Shown piece by piece: positions 46,399 to 54,657 of a DNA stretch of 64,000 nucleotides (the stretch's first letter is position 1; each line of letters opens with the position of its first letter). Under the pieces are notes generated by a model, which saw nothing but the letters and a program-made list of their open reading frames with translations, was not told where the DNA came from and did not search any database. The position numbers and the translations under genes are program-made. Source of the stretch: a virus; IMG/VR virus record IMGVR_UViG_3300010371_000003, positions 1 to 64,000 of that record; one strand, given 5' to 3'.

Positions 46399-48099
46399 TT
46401 AGGCCCCGGGGCTGACGAGCCCGACGGTGGCGACGATGTCCTTCGGGTACCCGAACGGAGTGACGCCCACCGAGACCGGGAACCGCCCGGTCTGGATGAT
46501 TTTCTCCGTCGGGCTGACCTGCGAGCTGACCGCCTGCGCGTCGTCCGTGTTGACGACCGCCAGGCCGTTGTAGTGGTCGAGGTCCTTCTCGACCCTGTCG
46601 CGGTCCAGCGGATGGATGGTGCCGAGGGCCGGGCCCGGAGTCGGATCCGTCCGGATCTTGCTGGACAGGATCCGCACCAGGCGCTGGTAGGTCACCGAGC
46701 ACACCCGGTCGACGATGCGGCGGTACTGGATCAGGTTGAAGTCCGAGCCCGCCGGCGCCATCAGGTTGCCGTTCGTGATGAAGTAGCCGTCGACCCCCTT
46801 GAAGGTGGTCAGCGTCGTGAAGCGCTGCGCGTCGAGGCTGAACGTCGCAGACGCCTCGTCGCGGTACAGCGAGTGCACGTTCGGCAGCATCTCCGGCGGG
46901 TCGCCCACCTCGGCCGGGTCGGTCCCCGGGCCGATGGAGGCGAGTCGCGTCGCCACGGCCGTCGCGCAGTTGCGCCGGATCATGGTCGCGTCGAGCGCCG
47001 ACTCGTGCTCGATGTCGCCGGCGCAGACCATCACACGCTCGGAGAAGAACGACGTGAAGGTGCTGGCCACCGTCTGATCGCTTTCGGTGCTGCCGCCCGG
47101 CGACCCGTTGGTCGGGCACTCGATGATCGCGAACACGTATCGGTACTCGAGCTCGCACGCGGTCATCTGCGTGTCGACCACCGAGGCCAGGCTGGCGGCC
47201 GCGGCGCTGTTGGCGCCCATCCCGTGGACGACCAGGAAGCCCCACTCGACCGGCTGCGCGCGCAGCGCGACGATCGCGTTGGTCACGTCGCTGGTCGAGA
47301 AGCCGGCGGTGACCGTCGACAGGGCGTAGACGTCATCCGCCGTGAAGGTGCCCGCGAAGGTCAGCACCACGCCGGTGCTCGGGATCGCGAACGCCCCCCC
47401 GCTGGGGATCAGGATGGAGGCCGACCAGTGCTCGCCGCCATCGACGGAGTACTTGAACTGGCCCGCGCCGAGGGCGCCGGCCGTGGTGATCAGCACCTCG
47501 ACCTTGTAGTCGTCAAGCGGGCTGGACACCTGGGTCACCCAGCCGACGGTTCCCGTGCCGGTCAGGGTGATCACCCCCGCGGTCGAGATCGACCACACCG
47601 CGGCCGCGGTGTACGTCTGGGCGGCGAAGGTCACCGTCGTCAGCGTCCCCGGAATCAGCACGGAGTACGGGCCGCCGGCCACGGTGGTCTTCGCCGTCGA
47701 CCAGGGCCCGCCGTTGACGCGGTAGGCGTAGGTCATCGTGCCCAGCGCGCCGGGCGTGACGATCTTCAGGTCGACCTGGTACTCGGGAGCCGAGGAGCCG
47801 GCCAGAGTGCCGGTACCGGTCACCTCGGAGATGTCGGTCGCCGAGACGCTGCCCGCCACGGACGGCAGGATCGGAACGCCGTACTGGCCCTGCCCCGCGT
47901 TCGTGATCCGGTCAGCCAGGTTCTCGACGAGCGAGCCCTGCCCGAAGTCCTGCTGCAGGCTGTCCGTCGTTCCGAACGAGGACGCGACATTCGGCGTGCC
48001 GTTGCTGCAGACCCCGAGCGAGACGCAGACCTGCGCCGGCGACGGCGGCACCCGCTTCAGGCCGTTCCGGTTGATCTTGATGGTGACCGTCGGACGCAT
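46399..48099 (-). CDS. Tail sheath protein with two inserted domains
   Basis: 566 residues. RPTVTIKINRNGLKRVPPSP at the N-terminus, DRVCSVTYQRLVRILSSKIR and HPLDRDRVEKDLDHYNGLAV at the C-terminus, and IIQTGRFPVSVGVTPFGYPK, mark a contractile sheath. Residues about 95-270 contain two similar beta units (GALGTMTYAYRVNGGPWSTA and GALGAGQFKYSVDGGEHWSA), presumably decorating the outside of the sheath. Shows the virion is contractile. A similar unit occurs in the second J gene. Confidence 0.88.
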   Translation of the reverse strand: MRPTVTIKINRNGLKRVPPSPAQVCVSLGVCSNGTPNVASSFGTTDSLQQDFGQGSLVENLADRITNAGQGQYGVPILPSVAGSVSATDISEVTGTGTLAGSSAPEYQVDLKIVTPGALGTMTYAYRVNGGPWSTAKTTVAGGPYSVLIPGTLTTVTFAAQTYTAAAVWSISTAGVITLTGTGTVGWVTQVSSPLDDYKVEVLITTAGALGAGQFKYSVDGGEHWSASILIPSGGAFAIPSTGVVLTFAGTFTADDVYALSTVTAGFSTSDVTNAIVALRAQPVEWGFLVVHGMGANSAAAASLASVVDTQMTACELEYRYVFAIIECPTNGSPGGSTESDQTVASTFTSFFSERVMVCAGDIEHESALDATMIRRNCATAVATRLASIGPGTDPAEVGDPPEMLPNVHSLYRDEASATFSLDAQRFTTLTTFKGVDGYFITNGNLMAPAGSDFNLIQYRRIVDRVCSVTYQRLVRILSSKIRTDPTPGPALGTIHPLDRDRVEKDLDHYNGLAVVNTDDAQAVSSQVSPTEKIIQTGRFPVSVGVTPFGYPKDIVATVGLVSPGA

Positions 48100-48108
48100 G
48101 GAGATCTC

Positions 48109-48591
48109 CTATCGAAAGACGTGGGCGTTCGGCGCCTCGAGGGCGGCCAGGAATTCCTCTTCGGTCACCTCGTGACCGACGGGCCAGCCGTGGTGGTGCT
48201 TGGCCTGGCCGAAGGCGTCGTACTTCGGGTTGATCCGACCCGGGATCATCCGGAACTGCATCTCCGGCGCGTTCCCCTTGGCCTTCCCGGCGATCCGGGG
48301 CTGGTCGAGGATCTTGGGCAGCATCCCGTGCTTCTTCGCCCAGTGCTCGACGGTGGCCTTCGGGCCCGCCGGCTTGCTTTCGGGCGCCGGCGTCGGGATG
48401 GGGTCAGCGGGGATCGGCTGCTCCAGCCTTTCGCCCGGGTGGCCCGCGGGCCCCGGCGTCGGTTTCGCATCGGCCGGGATGGGCTGGTCGAGCTGCTCGC
48501 CCGGATGACCGGTCGGCGCCGGCGTCGGTTCAGCGGCAGCAGCTTCCTGCGCCCCGGCCGGTTCGATGATGATCTTCTCGTCGCTGTTCAT
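48109..48591 (-). CDS. Small tail/head protein with Pro-rich repeat linker
   Basis: 160 residues. An acidic start, then near-identical repeats PTPAPTGHPGEQLDQPIPAD and PTPGPAGHPGERLEQPIPAD followed by a third partial copy. The C-terminal domain WAKKHGMLPKILDQPRIAG and EVTEEEFLAALEAPNAHVF is a compact fold. Position between neck and sheath genes suggests a structural accessory. No family recognised. Confidence 0.6.
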   Translation of the reverse strand: MNSDEKIIIEPAGAQEAAAAEPTPAPTGHPGEQLDQPIPADAKPTPGPAGHPGERLEQPIPADPIPTPAPESKPAGPKATVEHWAKKHGMLPKILDQPRIAGKAKGNAPEMQFRMIPGRINPKYDAFGQAKHHHGWPVGHEVTEEEFLAALEAPNAHVFR

Positions 48592-48602
48592 GCGGGTCTC
48601 CC

Positions 48603-49145
48603 TCACGATGACGGCTGGTCGATCTGGCCGTCGATCGACATCGACGTCGCCTGCACGGCCGGGATGAACTCCCGAGACCAGATGGTGTAAAAGCGCACGC
48701 CGAGCACGAGCTCGTTGCCGAACGCGGTGTCCTCGCTCGGCAGCCACTGTTCCCCGACCGGCTCGTAGAGGCCGGCGCACTGGTCGTGAATGGCGGCGAC
48801 CAGGTGGTTCGCCAACACCTCGGTCTCGGTGTCATCCTTGTCCCAGACGTGGAACTGCAACACGACGTTGCGGCCCCAGAGCGCCCAGGCCGACGTGACG
48901 CCGTTGCCGTGCCGGTTCAACGTCCCGCCGTTCGAGCCCCTGTCCGGCACGCACACGATGCGCGGCGGCGAGCTGTACCGCTTCAGGTGCTTGGCGCCGT
49001 AGCCCGTCTTCGGCAAGGCCAGACCCATCTGGCGCATGTTGCCGATCAGCTTCGTCTCGATCTCATCGAAGATCGCCCGCAAGCTGCGCGGCGGCTTCTT
49101 CGACTGGTCGTCGGTGCCGACGTCCTCGCTGTCGGGCGCGCTCAT
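48603..49145 (-). CDS. Tail terminator/completion protein (Mu gp37-like)
   Basis: 180 residues. LRAIFDEIETKLIGNMRQMG, VSAWALWGRNVVLQFHVWDK, ETEVLANHLVAAIHDQCAGL and NELVLGVRFYTIWSREFIP match the beta-strand and helix order of gp37/U-type tail terminators. Lies after the head-completion gene and before the sheath, as expected. Confidence 0.65.
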   Translation of the reverse strand: MSAPDSEDVGTDDQSKKPPRSLRAIFDEIETKLIGNMRQMGLALPKTGYGAKHLKRYSSPPRIVCVPDRGSNGGTLNRHGNGVTSAWALWGRNVVLQFHVWDKDDTETEVLANHLVAAIHDQCAGLYEPVGEQWLPSEDTAFGNELVLGVRFYTIWSREFIPAVQATSMSIDGQIDQPSS

Positions 49146-49711
49146 CGGCCCATGGTCCTTTCGACCAGCGCCCGGGATTCCTGGCGGAACTTCCGCTGCC
49201 ACAGGTACGGCAGCCCGCCCTGGTCGGGCGTGGGAACCATCGGGCGGGCCGGGATGCCCCCCGACATTCCGGCCGGCAGGAACCGAACGTCCACGCTGCC
49301 GCGCTTCTTCTTCCCGGCGCGCGCGCGCGACTGGAAGCGGCCGCGCTTGTCGACCGGCTGGAACCGGGCCCGGCGGCGCGCCGGCCTGGCGCCGTACTGG
49401 TGGTACGGCGCGTACGAGGCGGTGGCGTCCATGCGGAATCCGCCGTCGACCACCTGGACGGCGAAGCTCGCCCGGAGGCGGCCGGTGTCGAGCAGCGGCT
49501 TCTTCCCGCCGCGGCGCCGGTGGCGCACGATGGGCTCCCAGGGCGTCCCGTACGGGTCGACGCCGCGGCGGAACTCGTCGGCGACCAGCTTCAGCGCGGC
49601 AGCTCCGCAGACCTCGGCCAGGTCATGGCGGAAACCAGACCCGTCGACGCGGGCCAGCTGCTCGCGCAGCCCCGGGATCGTCAGGCGACCCTTGCTGATC
49701 ACGCCGCTCAC
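49142..49711 (-). CDS. Virion morphogenesis protein (gpG-like)
   Basis: 189 residues from GTG 49711. FRRGVDPYGTPWEPIVRHR with the DPYGxPW motif of Phage_tail_S/virion morphogenesis proteins, KPLLDTGRLRASFAV, SYAPYHQYGARP and a basic C-terminus. Connects head and tail or completes the tail. Overlaps the next gene by four bases. Confidence 0.82.
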   Translation of the reverse strand: MSGVISKGRLTIPGLREQLARVDGSGFRHDLAEVCGAAALKLVADEFRRGVDPYGTPWEPIVRHRRRGGKKPLLDTGRLRASFAVQVVDGGFRMDATASYAPYHQYGARPARRRARFQPVDKRGRFQSRARAGKKKRGSVDVRFLPAGMSGGIPARPMVPTPDQGGLPYLWQRKFRQESRALVERTMGR

Positions 49712-49713
49712 GG

Positions 49714-50163
49714 TCAGTCCCCCTGGAACGGCAGCCGGCAGCGGCCGGTGCCCCGCGCCGTCAGCCCGCGCGAGCTCGCGCTGATGACCTTGCCGCCACG
49801 GAATCCGCTGCGTGCGTCGGCTGGCGGGCTGGCGCTGTCGGTGACCAGCGGGCGCGGGCCGCCCGCCTGAATCTTCTCCAGCCAGCGCGTCCAGTAGGTG
49901 ACGCGCTGGCGGAGGGTCTCGGCGTCCTCCTGCCCCGTCCCCCGTGACTCCACCAGCGCGGCGAACGTCAACACCGCGCAGCACTTCCTGACCGAGAGGT
50001 CCCAGTCGGTAAGCGGCAGGGTGAACCGGCCGTCGAAGTACGAGTTCATGAAGTCGGACTGGACGTTGATCTCTTGCGAGATCTGATCCGGCTCGAGGGT
50101 CTCGAGAGCCTCGGCGTTTCCGCCGAGGGTCCCGACCTCGCCAACTTCGCAGTACGACGCCAT
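49714..50163 (-). CDS. Mu gp36-like head-tail joining protein (DUF1320)
   Basis: 149 residues. QISQEINVQSDFMNSYFDGR, FTLPLTDWDLSVRKCCAVLT and TYWTRWLEKIQAGG are close to the gp36/DUF1320 pattern in which a four-helix bundle follows a substituted DPxxI start. C-terminal tail is basic. Synteny with Mu supports it. Confidence 0.78.
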   Translation of the reverse strand: MASYCEVGEVGTLGGNAEALETLEPDQISQEINVQSDFMNSYFDGRFTLPLTDWDLSVRKCCAVLTFAALVESRGTGQEDAETLRQRVTYWTRWLEKIQAGGPRPLVTDSASPPADARSGFRGGKVISASSRGLTARGTGRCRLPFQGD

Positions 50164-50178
50164 CGACGACCGGGGGCC

Positions 50179-50598
50179 TTACTTCCCCTTGCTGCCCTTG
50201 TCCTCGCCCTTGCCCTTGCCCGCGTCGGCGCCGCCGGTGACCTTCCCCGGGTCGGTGGCCTGGGCGAGCAGCGCCTCGAGCTCCGCGATGCGGGTCTCGT
50301 GGGCCGTGACCTTGGCCTGCAGGGCCGCCTTCTCCGCGTCCGCGTCGGCGCCGCCGGTGACCGACACGATGTCGGTGAAGATCTCCGGGTCCTCCTTCAG
50401 GACCTGGAACGTCTTCTGGCCGATGGCGAACTCGCCCTCGTGCAGGCGCCCGGGCGGGTCCTCGTCCTGGTCGAGCACGAGGACCTCGCGGAAGCGGCCC
50501 ATGCCGCGCGGCCACGCCTCGCCGGCGCGGCGCCGGTCGACGAAGCCGTCGCGGGCGGCCGCGTTCACGCGGTACTTCTTGCCCGTGACCGAGGCCAT
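50179..50598 (-). CDS. Mu gp35-like minor head protein
   Basis: 139 residues. VTGKKYRVNAAARDGFVDRR, FREVLVLDQDEDPPGRLHEG, ITIDFQVLK-like region, then SVTGGADADAEKAALQAKVT and a Lys/Gly/Asp-rich tail. TAATG overlap with the capsid gene. Position is that of Mu gp35 after gpT. A 22-bp direct repeat lies within it. Confidence 0.55.
   Translation of the reverse strand: MASVTGKKYRVNAAARDGFVDRRRAGEAWPRGMGRFREVLVLDQDEDPPGRLHEGEFAIGQKTFQVLKEDPEIFTDIVSVTGGADADAEKAALQAKVTAHETRIAELEALLAQATDPGKVTGGADAGKGKGEDKGSKGK
50221..50362. repeat. 22-bp exact direct repeat, 120 bp apart
   Basis: CGCGTCGGCGCCGCCGGTGA plus two more bases occurs at 50221-50242 and 50341-50362. It encodes the VTGGADA motif twice in the gp35-like protein. 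May be a duplication within a flexible linker. Confidence 0.7.
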
Positions 50599-51548
50599 TA
50601 CGAGGCCCCCGAGCAGATCGCGAACTGCGGCAGGCCGTAGCCGAAGGCCGCGCGCACGAAGTGCCCCCACTTGAGCTTCCGCTCGCGGCGGTAGCTCTCG
50701 GCCTGGGGATCGAGGACCCCCACCAGCCCCTCGTCCTCGCGCAGCTGGTAGAGCAGCGGCTTGAGGCCGCGCGTGGTGCAGAGCGCGTGCACGCGGGTCG
50801 AGCTCTGGATCCACGGCGTGACGATGCCGATCGCCTTGCCGATGAAGACGTTCGTCACGCCGGCGGCGGCGACGGGGGTGCCGGCGTTCTTGACGATGTC
50901 CGTCACGAACGTCGCCTCGACCGCCTTCGCGATCGAGTACTCCATGTCGGGGCCGCCGATCAGGATGTTCGGCACCAGGCCGATGCGGGTGCCATCGTCA
51001 CGCTGCAGCTTCATGAAGGCCGCGCGCACCTGGCGGAACGTCCCGGACGGGTCGGCGACCCAGTCGTAGCTGGCGCCGATCAGCAGGTTGCTGAACTGCC
51101 CCTTGGCGGCGTTGTCGATGTCGACGGGGTGGTCGGTGTCGTAGAAGAACTGCCCGTCCCAGCAGGTCTGCGACGTCCCGGCCTCGAGTGTCGCGAAGAC
51201 GTTCTGGTCGGGGAACTCCGCCCGCGAGCGACCGGCGTCGGCGACCACATCGCCGAACAGGCCGATGGTATCGTCCTTCACGTCGTCGACCGAGAGGTCG
51301 AAGCCCATGCGGAACGTCTTGTTGACCAGGGTGTAGTCCCGGCTCTTGACGTTCGCGTCCTCGTTGTCCCCGTTCCACTCCTTGAAGGCCGGGAGCTTGG
51401 ACATCCAGGGATAGACGTTCTTGGCCGTCTTGCTCGGGACCTGCGTGGCGACGTAGTCCCAGTGGGTCGGTGTCTGCAACTGCGCCGCCGCGTAGCGCAT
51501 GTCGACCTGCTGATTGAGCTCGGCGATTTTGTCTCGTAACGCGTCCAT
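50598..51548 (-). CDS. Major capsid protein (Mu gpT family)
   Basis: 316 residues. HWDYVATQVPSKTAKNVYPW, SKLPAFKEWNGDNEDANVK, LVNKTFRMGFDLSVDDVKDD, then FFYDTDHPV and ILIGGPDMEYSIAKAVEATF match gpT major head proteins. It is preceded by the decoration and protease genes, as in Mu. HK97-like fold inferred. Length is about the family norm. Confidence 0.9.
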   Translation of the reverse strand: MDALRDKIAELNQQVDMRYAAAQLQTPTHWDYVATQVPSKTAKNVYPWMSKLPAFKEWNGDNEDANVKSRDYTLVNKTFRMGFDLSVDDVKDDTIGLFGDVVADAGRSRAEFPDQNVFATLEAGTSQTCWDGQFFYDTDHPVDIDNAAKGQFSNLLIGASYDWVADPSGTFRQVRAAFMKLQRDDGTRIGLVPNILIGGPDMEYSIAKAVEATFVTDIVKNAGTPVAAAGVTNVFIGKAIGIVTPWIQSSTRVHALCTTRGLKPLLYQLREDEGLVGVLDPQAESYRRERKLKWGHFVRAAFGYGLPQFAICSGAS

Positions 51549-51584
51549 GGCTGCTGTTTCTCCTTGTCCCTGGCTCGCGCCCGG

Positions 51585-52016
51585 TTAGCTGTTGATCCCC
51601 AGACCCGACTGCACCCAGACGCCGTCGCTGTCGACAGCCTGGATGATCCCCGCGACGGACCGCGTCCCGGTCCCGTCGGTCTTCGCCACCGTGTGGTCGT
51701 CGACGATGTAGCAGGCCTTGCCGACGTCGGCCTGGGTGATCAGGTCGCCGGCCGAGCTGTTGTCCCACTTGAAGGTGCCGGACTCGGCCTGCGCGTAGAT
51801 CGCGCCGTCCGCACCGCTGGTGTTGTCCGAGGTCTTCCGGCAGCGGCCGACGCAGACGAGGCCGGTTGCCGTCGAGCCCGGCGCGAGGTAGCCGGCCTGC
51901 AAGACGGACAAGGCGCCGAACCAGAGCTTCGTCGCCCCCTTTTGCTTGAAGCCGTGCAGCGTCGAGAGCGAGCTGTCCAGCTTCGTGGTGTCTCGGATCG
52001 CGCTCAGAGCAGCCAT
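51585..52016 (-). CDS. Head decoration protein
   Basis: 143 residues. STLHGFKQKGATKLWFGALS, AGYLAPGSTATGLVCVGRC, ADVGKACYIVDDHTVAKTD and VQSGLG at the end form a beta-barrel of the phage decoration/head-stabilization type. Lies between protease/scaffold and capsid genes. Confidence 0.7.
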   Translation of the reverse strand: MAALSAIRDTTKLDSSLSTLHGFKQKGATKLWFGALSVLQAGYLAPGSTATGLVCVGRCRKTSDNTSGADGAIYAQAESGTFKWDNSSAGDLITQADVGKACYIVDDHTVAKTDGTGTRSVAGIIQAVDSDGVWVQSGLGINS

Positions 52017-52040
52017 GTCGAATCTCCCTTCGGTTGCCGG

Positions 52041-52691
52041 TTAGCGGGCGGCCGCCGGCCGACCGTGGTTCTTCATCTTTTCCGCCCAGGCCACCGGGTC
52101 CGTGCGGAAGAGCTCGATGTCTTCGACCTTGATCCCCATCTGCACGGCCACGACGCGGGTCGCGTCCGTGATCTCGGGGGAGCCGGGCTTCTTCTGCCCG
52201 ACCTCGTCGGTGCTGACCTGCTTGCCGCGCGCCTCGATGCGCCCGCGCAGGTACGAGATCCCCTCCTTGGAGGGCTTGCCGGCGCCCTTGGCGAGCGCGG
52301 CCGCCTCGAAGATCTCCCGGTCGCCGGGGGCGATCTTCGCGGCCTTGATCCCGTCGTCGAGGACGGTGTTCAGCTCGGTCGCCAGCGCGGCGGCCTCGAT
52401 CGAGGCCTGCTTGGCCACCAGTACGTCGGCCTGGCCGGCCTTCTCCTTCCAGGTCTCGACGACGCCGATGGCGCCGGCGTCCGACTCCTGCCCGGTCAGC
52501 TTGCGCAGGTCCGCGCGCAGCAGCAGCATCCCGTGCACGGCCTGTGCACGCTCGGCGGCGCCGGCGCTCGAGCCGAGCTGCAGCGTCCCGGTGAGCACGG
52601 TGACCTCGTGCTGCGCCTGGCGCAGCGTTGCGATCTCCGTCTCGAGCTGGCGGTTGCGGTCCTGGAGCGCTTTGATCTCGGCCTCGTTCAT
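52041..52691 (-). CDS. Nested scaffold protein (gpZ-like) inside protease gene
   Basis: ATG 52691 (MNEAEIKALQDRNRQL) is in frame with the protease gene and preceded by GGAG six bases upstream. The product would be 216 residues of mostly helical scaffold. In Mu the Z protein is a C-terminal in-frame product of the I gene, as in lambda C/Nu3. The internal Shine-Dalgarno is better than the one at the full-length start. Confidence 0.65.
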   Translation of the reverse strand: MNEAEIKALQDRNRQLETEIATLRQAQHEVTVLTGTLQLGSSAGAAERAQAVHGMLLLRADLRKLTGQESDAGAIGVVETWKEKAGQADVLVAKQASIEAAALATELNTVLDDGIKAAKIAPGDREIFEAAALAKGAGKPSKEGISYLRGRIEARGKQVSTDEVGQKKPGSPEITDATRVVAVQMGIKVEDIELFRTDPVAWAEKMKNHGRPAAAR

Positions 52692-53219
52692 GACGGTCTC
52701 CTGCGTGGTGGTGGCGGCGGCGCCGGCGGCGATCTGCTGGACTCCATCCAGGCCGGCCAGGTTGAGAATCGCGACGTTGTGGAGGGCGAACGGACGGCGG
52801 ATGCCGTCTTCGGTGTCGATGTAGTCGAACCACGGCGAAAAGAGGCTGTACTCACCGCCCTTGATGCGGCCGTACGCCTCCTGGGTCCACATGCAGCCGA
52901 CCGCCAGCAAGGCGCCGTCGCGCACCTCGATGTCGAAGTCGCCGGCGGACTTGCCCTGCTCCGCGGTGGCGTACCGCAGAGCCATGCCGTGGTTGTAGTC
53001 GAACTTCAGCGGGTTCGCCTTCTGCGCCCGGTTCTGCATGATGAACGCGGCGGCGATCTCGTCGAAGGTCACCGGCCCGTAGTCGCTCTCGTTGACGCCG
53101 GGCTTGAAGATCACGAACTCGGTGACGGGCGTCTTGTCGGCCAGCACCGGCAGCGGGGACGCGGTGCGCCCCGTGAATTCGCCGGTGCCGATCCTGCCCT
53201 TCGGAAGTGTCACGTCCAC
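52041..53219 (-). CDS. Prohead protease / scaffold (Mu gpI-like)
   Basis: 392 residues. VTEFVIFKPGVNESDYGPVT, FDYNHGMALRYATAEQGKSA with the H in NHG and the S of KSAGD, and YGRIKGGEYSLFSPWFDYID match the Mu I protease. The last 210 residues are a helical scaffold beginning QDRNRQLETEIATLRQ. Preceding capsid and decoration genes agree. Catalytic residues inferred, not shown by alignment. Confidence 0.85.
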   Translation of the reverse strand: MDVTLPKGRIGTGEFTGRTASPLPVLADKTPVTEFVIFKPGVNESDYGPVTFDEIAAAFIMQNRAQKANPLKFDYNHGMALRYATAEQGKSAGDFDIEVRDGALLAVGCMWTQEAYGRIKGGEYSLFSPWFDYIDTEDGIRRPFALHNVAILNLAGLDGVQQIAAGAAATTTQETVMNEAEIKALQDRNRQLETEIATLRQAQHEVTVLTGTLQLGSSAGAAERAQAVHGMLLLRADLRKLTGQESDAGAIGVVETWKEKAGQADVLVAKQASIEAAALATELNTVLDDGIKAAKIAPGDREIFEAAALAKGAGKPSKEGISYLRGRIEARGKQVSTDEVGQKKPGSPEITDATRVVAVQMGIKVEDIELFRTDPVAWAEKMKNHGRPAAAR

Positions 53220-53290
53220 CCCAGGATCGGGGCGGTGAAATCAAGGCCCAACTTCGCCGATGTCGATTTCCGGCTAGCCGGACCAGGCGG

Positions 53291-53995
53291 TCAGGCGGCC
53301 AGGCGCTCGTCGAGCTCGTTGCCGATTCCGTCCGGGTAATCGGACGTGTCTGGGTCCCAGTCGCCGCCGCCGGCGCCGGCGGGCGGCGACCCGAAGCCAG
53401 CCGACACCTCGACGTCGGGCGGGTCGGTCGTGATCCCCTCGGCCTCGGCCTCGACTTGCGACACCGCGGTCGCGATGCACCTGCAGTTCGGGTGGAGGAT
53501 CGGATAGTGGCGCTGCCACCATGGGTGATCCTGGGGCAGCATGACGCCGCCGCAGCGCTCGCAGATGTCGCACGTGCGCGGACCGTCGCCGATGGCGTCG
53601 AAGCGCCAGTACGGGCGCGCCTTGGCCACCGCCGGCGACGTCATCACGTCGTAACGCCCGGCGCTGTAGGCGTCCATCACGTTGGTCCGGAAGATGGTCT
53701 CGAGGCGCGCGGGGTCGTCGCCGCCCCACTCGTCCGCCAGCTGTGGGCCGACGTCGGCTTGGAAGTCCTCGAAGGGGGTTCCGTCCTCGATCGCTCTCTG
53801 CAGCGCCTCGTACACCTGGGCGACCAGGTCGGCCTGGGCGACGTTCGCCACCGTGAACGCGAAGTCCTGCTCTGCCTCCTCGAGGGCGTCGTATTGCTCC
53901 TCGGTCATCGGCACCAGCGCGCGGAACCGGTCGATCGCCTCTTGGAACCGGACCGGGTCGTCGCCGACGTCGTCGCCGTGGTCGTGCGCGTCCAC
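53291..53995 (-). CDS. Head morphogenesis protein (Mu gpF / SPP1 gp7-like)
   Basis: 234 residues. DPARLETIFRTNVMDAYSAG, ARPYWRFDAIGDGPRTCDIC and YPILHPNCRCIATAV: the TCxIC... HPNCRC arrangement is the zinc-binding part typical of this family. N-terminal Asp/His-rich start and helix. Known role: minor head protein associated with the portal. In Mu it directly follows the portal; here the lipoprotein/papain block lies between them. Confidence 0.85.
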   Translation of the reverse strand: MDAHDHGDDVGDDPVRFQEAIDRFRALVPMTEEQYDALEEAEQDFAFTVANVAQADLVAQVYEALQRAIEDGTPFEDFQADVGPQLADEWGGDDPARLETIFRTNVMDAYSAGRYDVMTSPAVAKARPYWRFDAIGDGPRTCDICERCGGVMLPQDHPWWQRHYPILHPNCRCIATAVSQVEAEAEGITTDPPDVEVSAGFGSPPAGAGGGDWDPDTSDYPDGIGNELDERLAA

Positions 53996-54004
53996 CAGCG
54001 TGAC

Positions 54005-54349
54005 CTACGGCTTTGCGACGACCTCGAACACCTGGTGCTTGCGCCCTGCGATAGCTGGCCACGTCACCACCTCGCTGCTGGCGAGCGTGACGATCCAGAC
54101 GATCCGGTAGACGCCCGGCGCCGGCGCCGGCGCGAACGTAAAGGCAATGGTCGCCGGCTGCCCCGTCACCGGGACGACATCGCCCGGCGCTTCGACGGCC
54201 GCCGCGCTCGCATCGTAGATCCGATAGTGGACGGTGACCGAGCCGCCGGTCGGGTCGATCGCTGTGCCATCCTCGTCGTGGATCGACTGCGACCAGGTGA
54301 CGCCCGTGTCGCCCTCGCCGAGGGTGAAGTCGATACCGGCTGCCGTCAC
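54005..54349 (-). CDS. Beta-rich hypothetical protein
   Basis: 114 residues from GTG 54349. TAAGIDFTLGEGDTGVTWSQ, GGSVTVHYRIYDASAAA, PATIAFTFAPAPAPGVYRIV: an immunoglobulin-like beta sandwich, as found in phage head or surface proteins. Follows the Cys-rich lipoprotein by GTGA and lies just upstream of gpF. Unknown function. Confidence 0.6.
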   Translation of the reverse strand: MTAAGIDFTLGEGDTGVTWSQSIHDEDGTAIDPTGGSVTVHYRIYDASAAAVEAPGDVVPVTGQPATIAFTFAPAPAPGVYRIVWIVTLASSEVVTWPAIAGRKHQVFEVVAKP

Positions 54350-54657
54350 TTGCACTTGGTGTCGACGGCCGCGCACGACGACTGCCGGACGCGGCAGTCG
54401 AGGTCCCACGGCGCGATGCCGACGGTTTGGTTGTTCGAGCACACCGTCGAGCACGGCACGCCCAGGTCGGTGTCGGCCGCCCAGGTGCAGCCCAGTTGCT
54501 GGCCGCGACGGCAGTAGTCCAGGCAGGTGGCCGGTCCGCCGTCCAACGGCGCCGGCGAGCTGGCGTCCTTGGATGGGCGGACCACCGGCGCCGGGCCCGG
54601 GCACCCCTGGCAGCCGGCGCCCAGGGCCAGCAGCAGGACAAGCCCGAGGCGCCTCAC
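54346..54657 (-). CDS. Cys-rich lipoprotein
   Basis: 103 residues from GTG 54657 (GTGA). RRLGLVLLLALGAGCQGCPG: lipobox LGAGC with Cys16, so the mature protein is lipid-anchored. Cysteines recur in TCLDYCRRGQQLGCTW and CSTVCSNNQ. The N-terminus is short and basic. Directly after the papain gene; a surface or periplasmic partner of the protease is plausible. Confidence 0.7.
   Translation of the reverse strand: MRRLGLVLLLALGAGCQGCPGPAPVVRPSKDASSPAPLDGGPATCLDYCRRGQQLGCTWAADTDLGVPCSTVCSNNQTVGIAPWDLDCRVRQSSCAAVDTKCK

Noticed and set aside
45766-48690. Long + strand frame of about 970 residues opposite the sheath and tube genes
   Set aside because: Shadow frame; codons mirror the sheath gene and no domains are seen.
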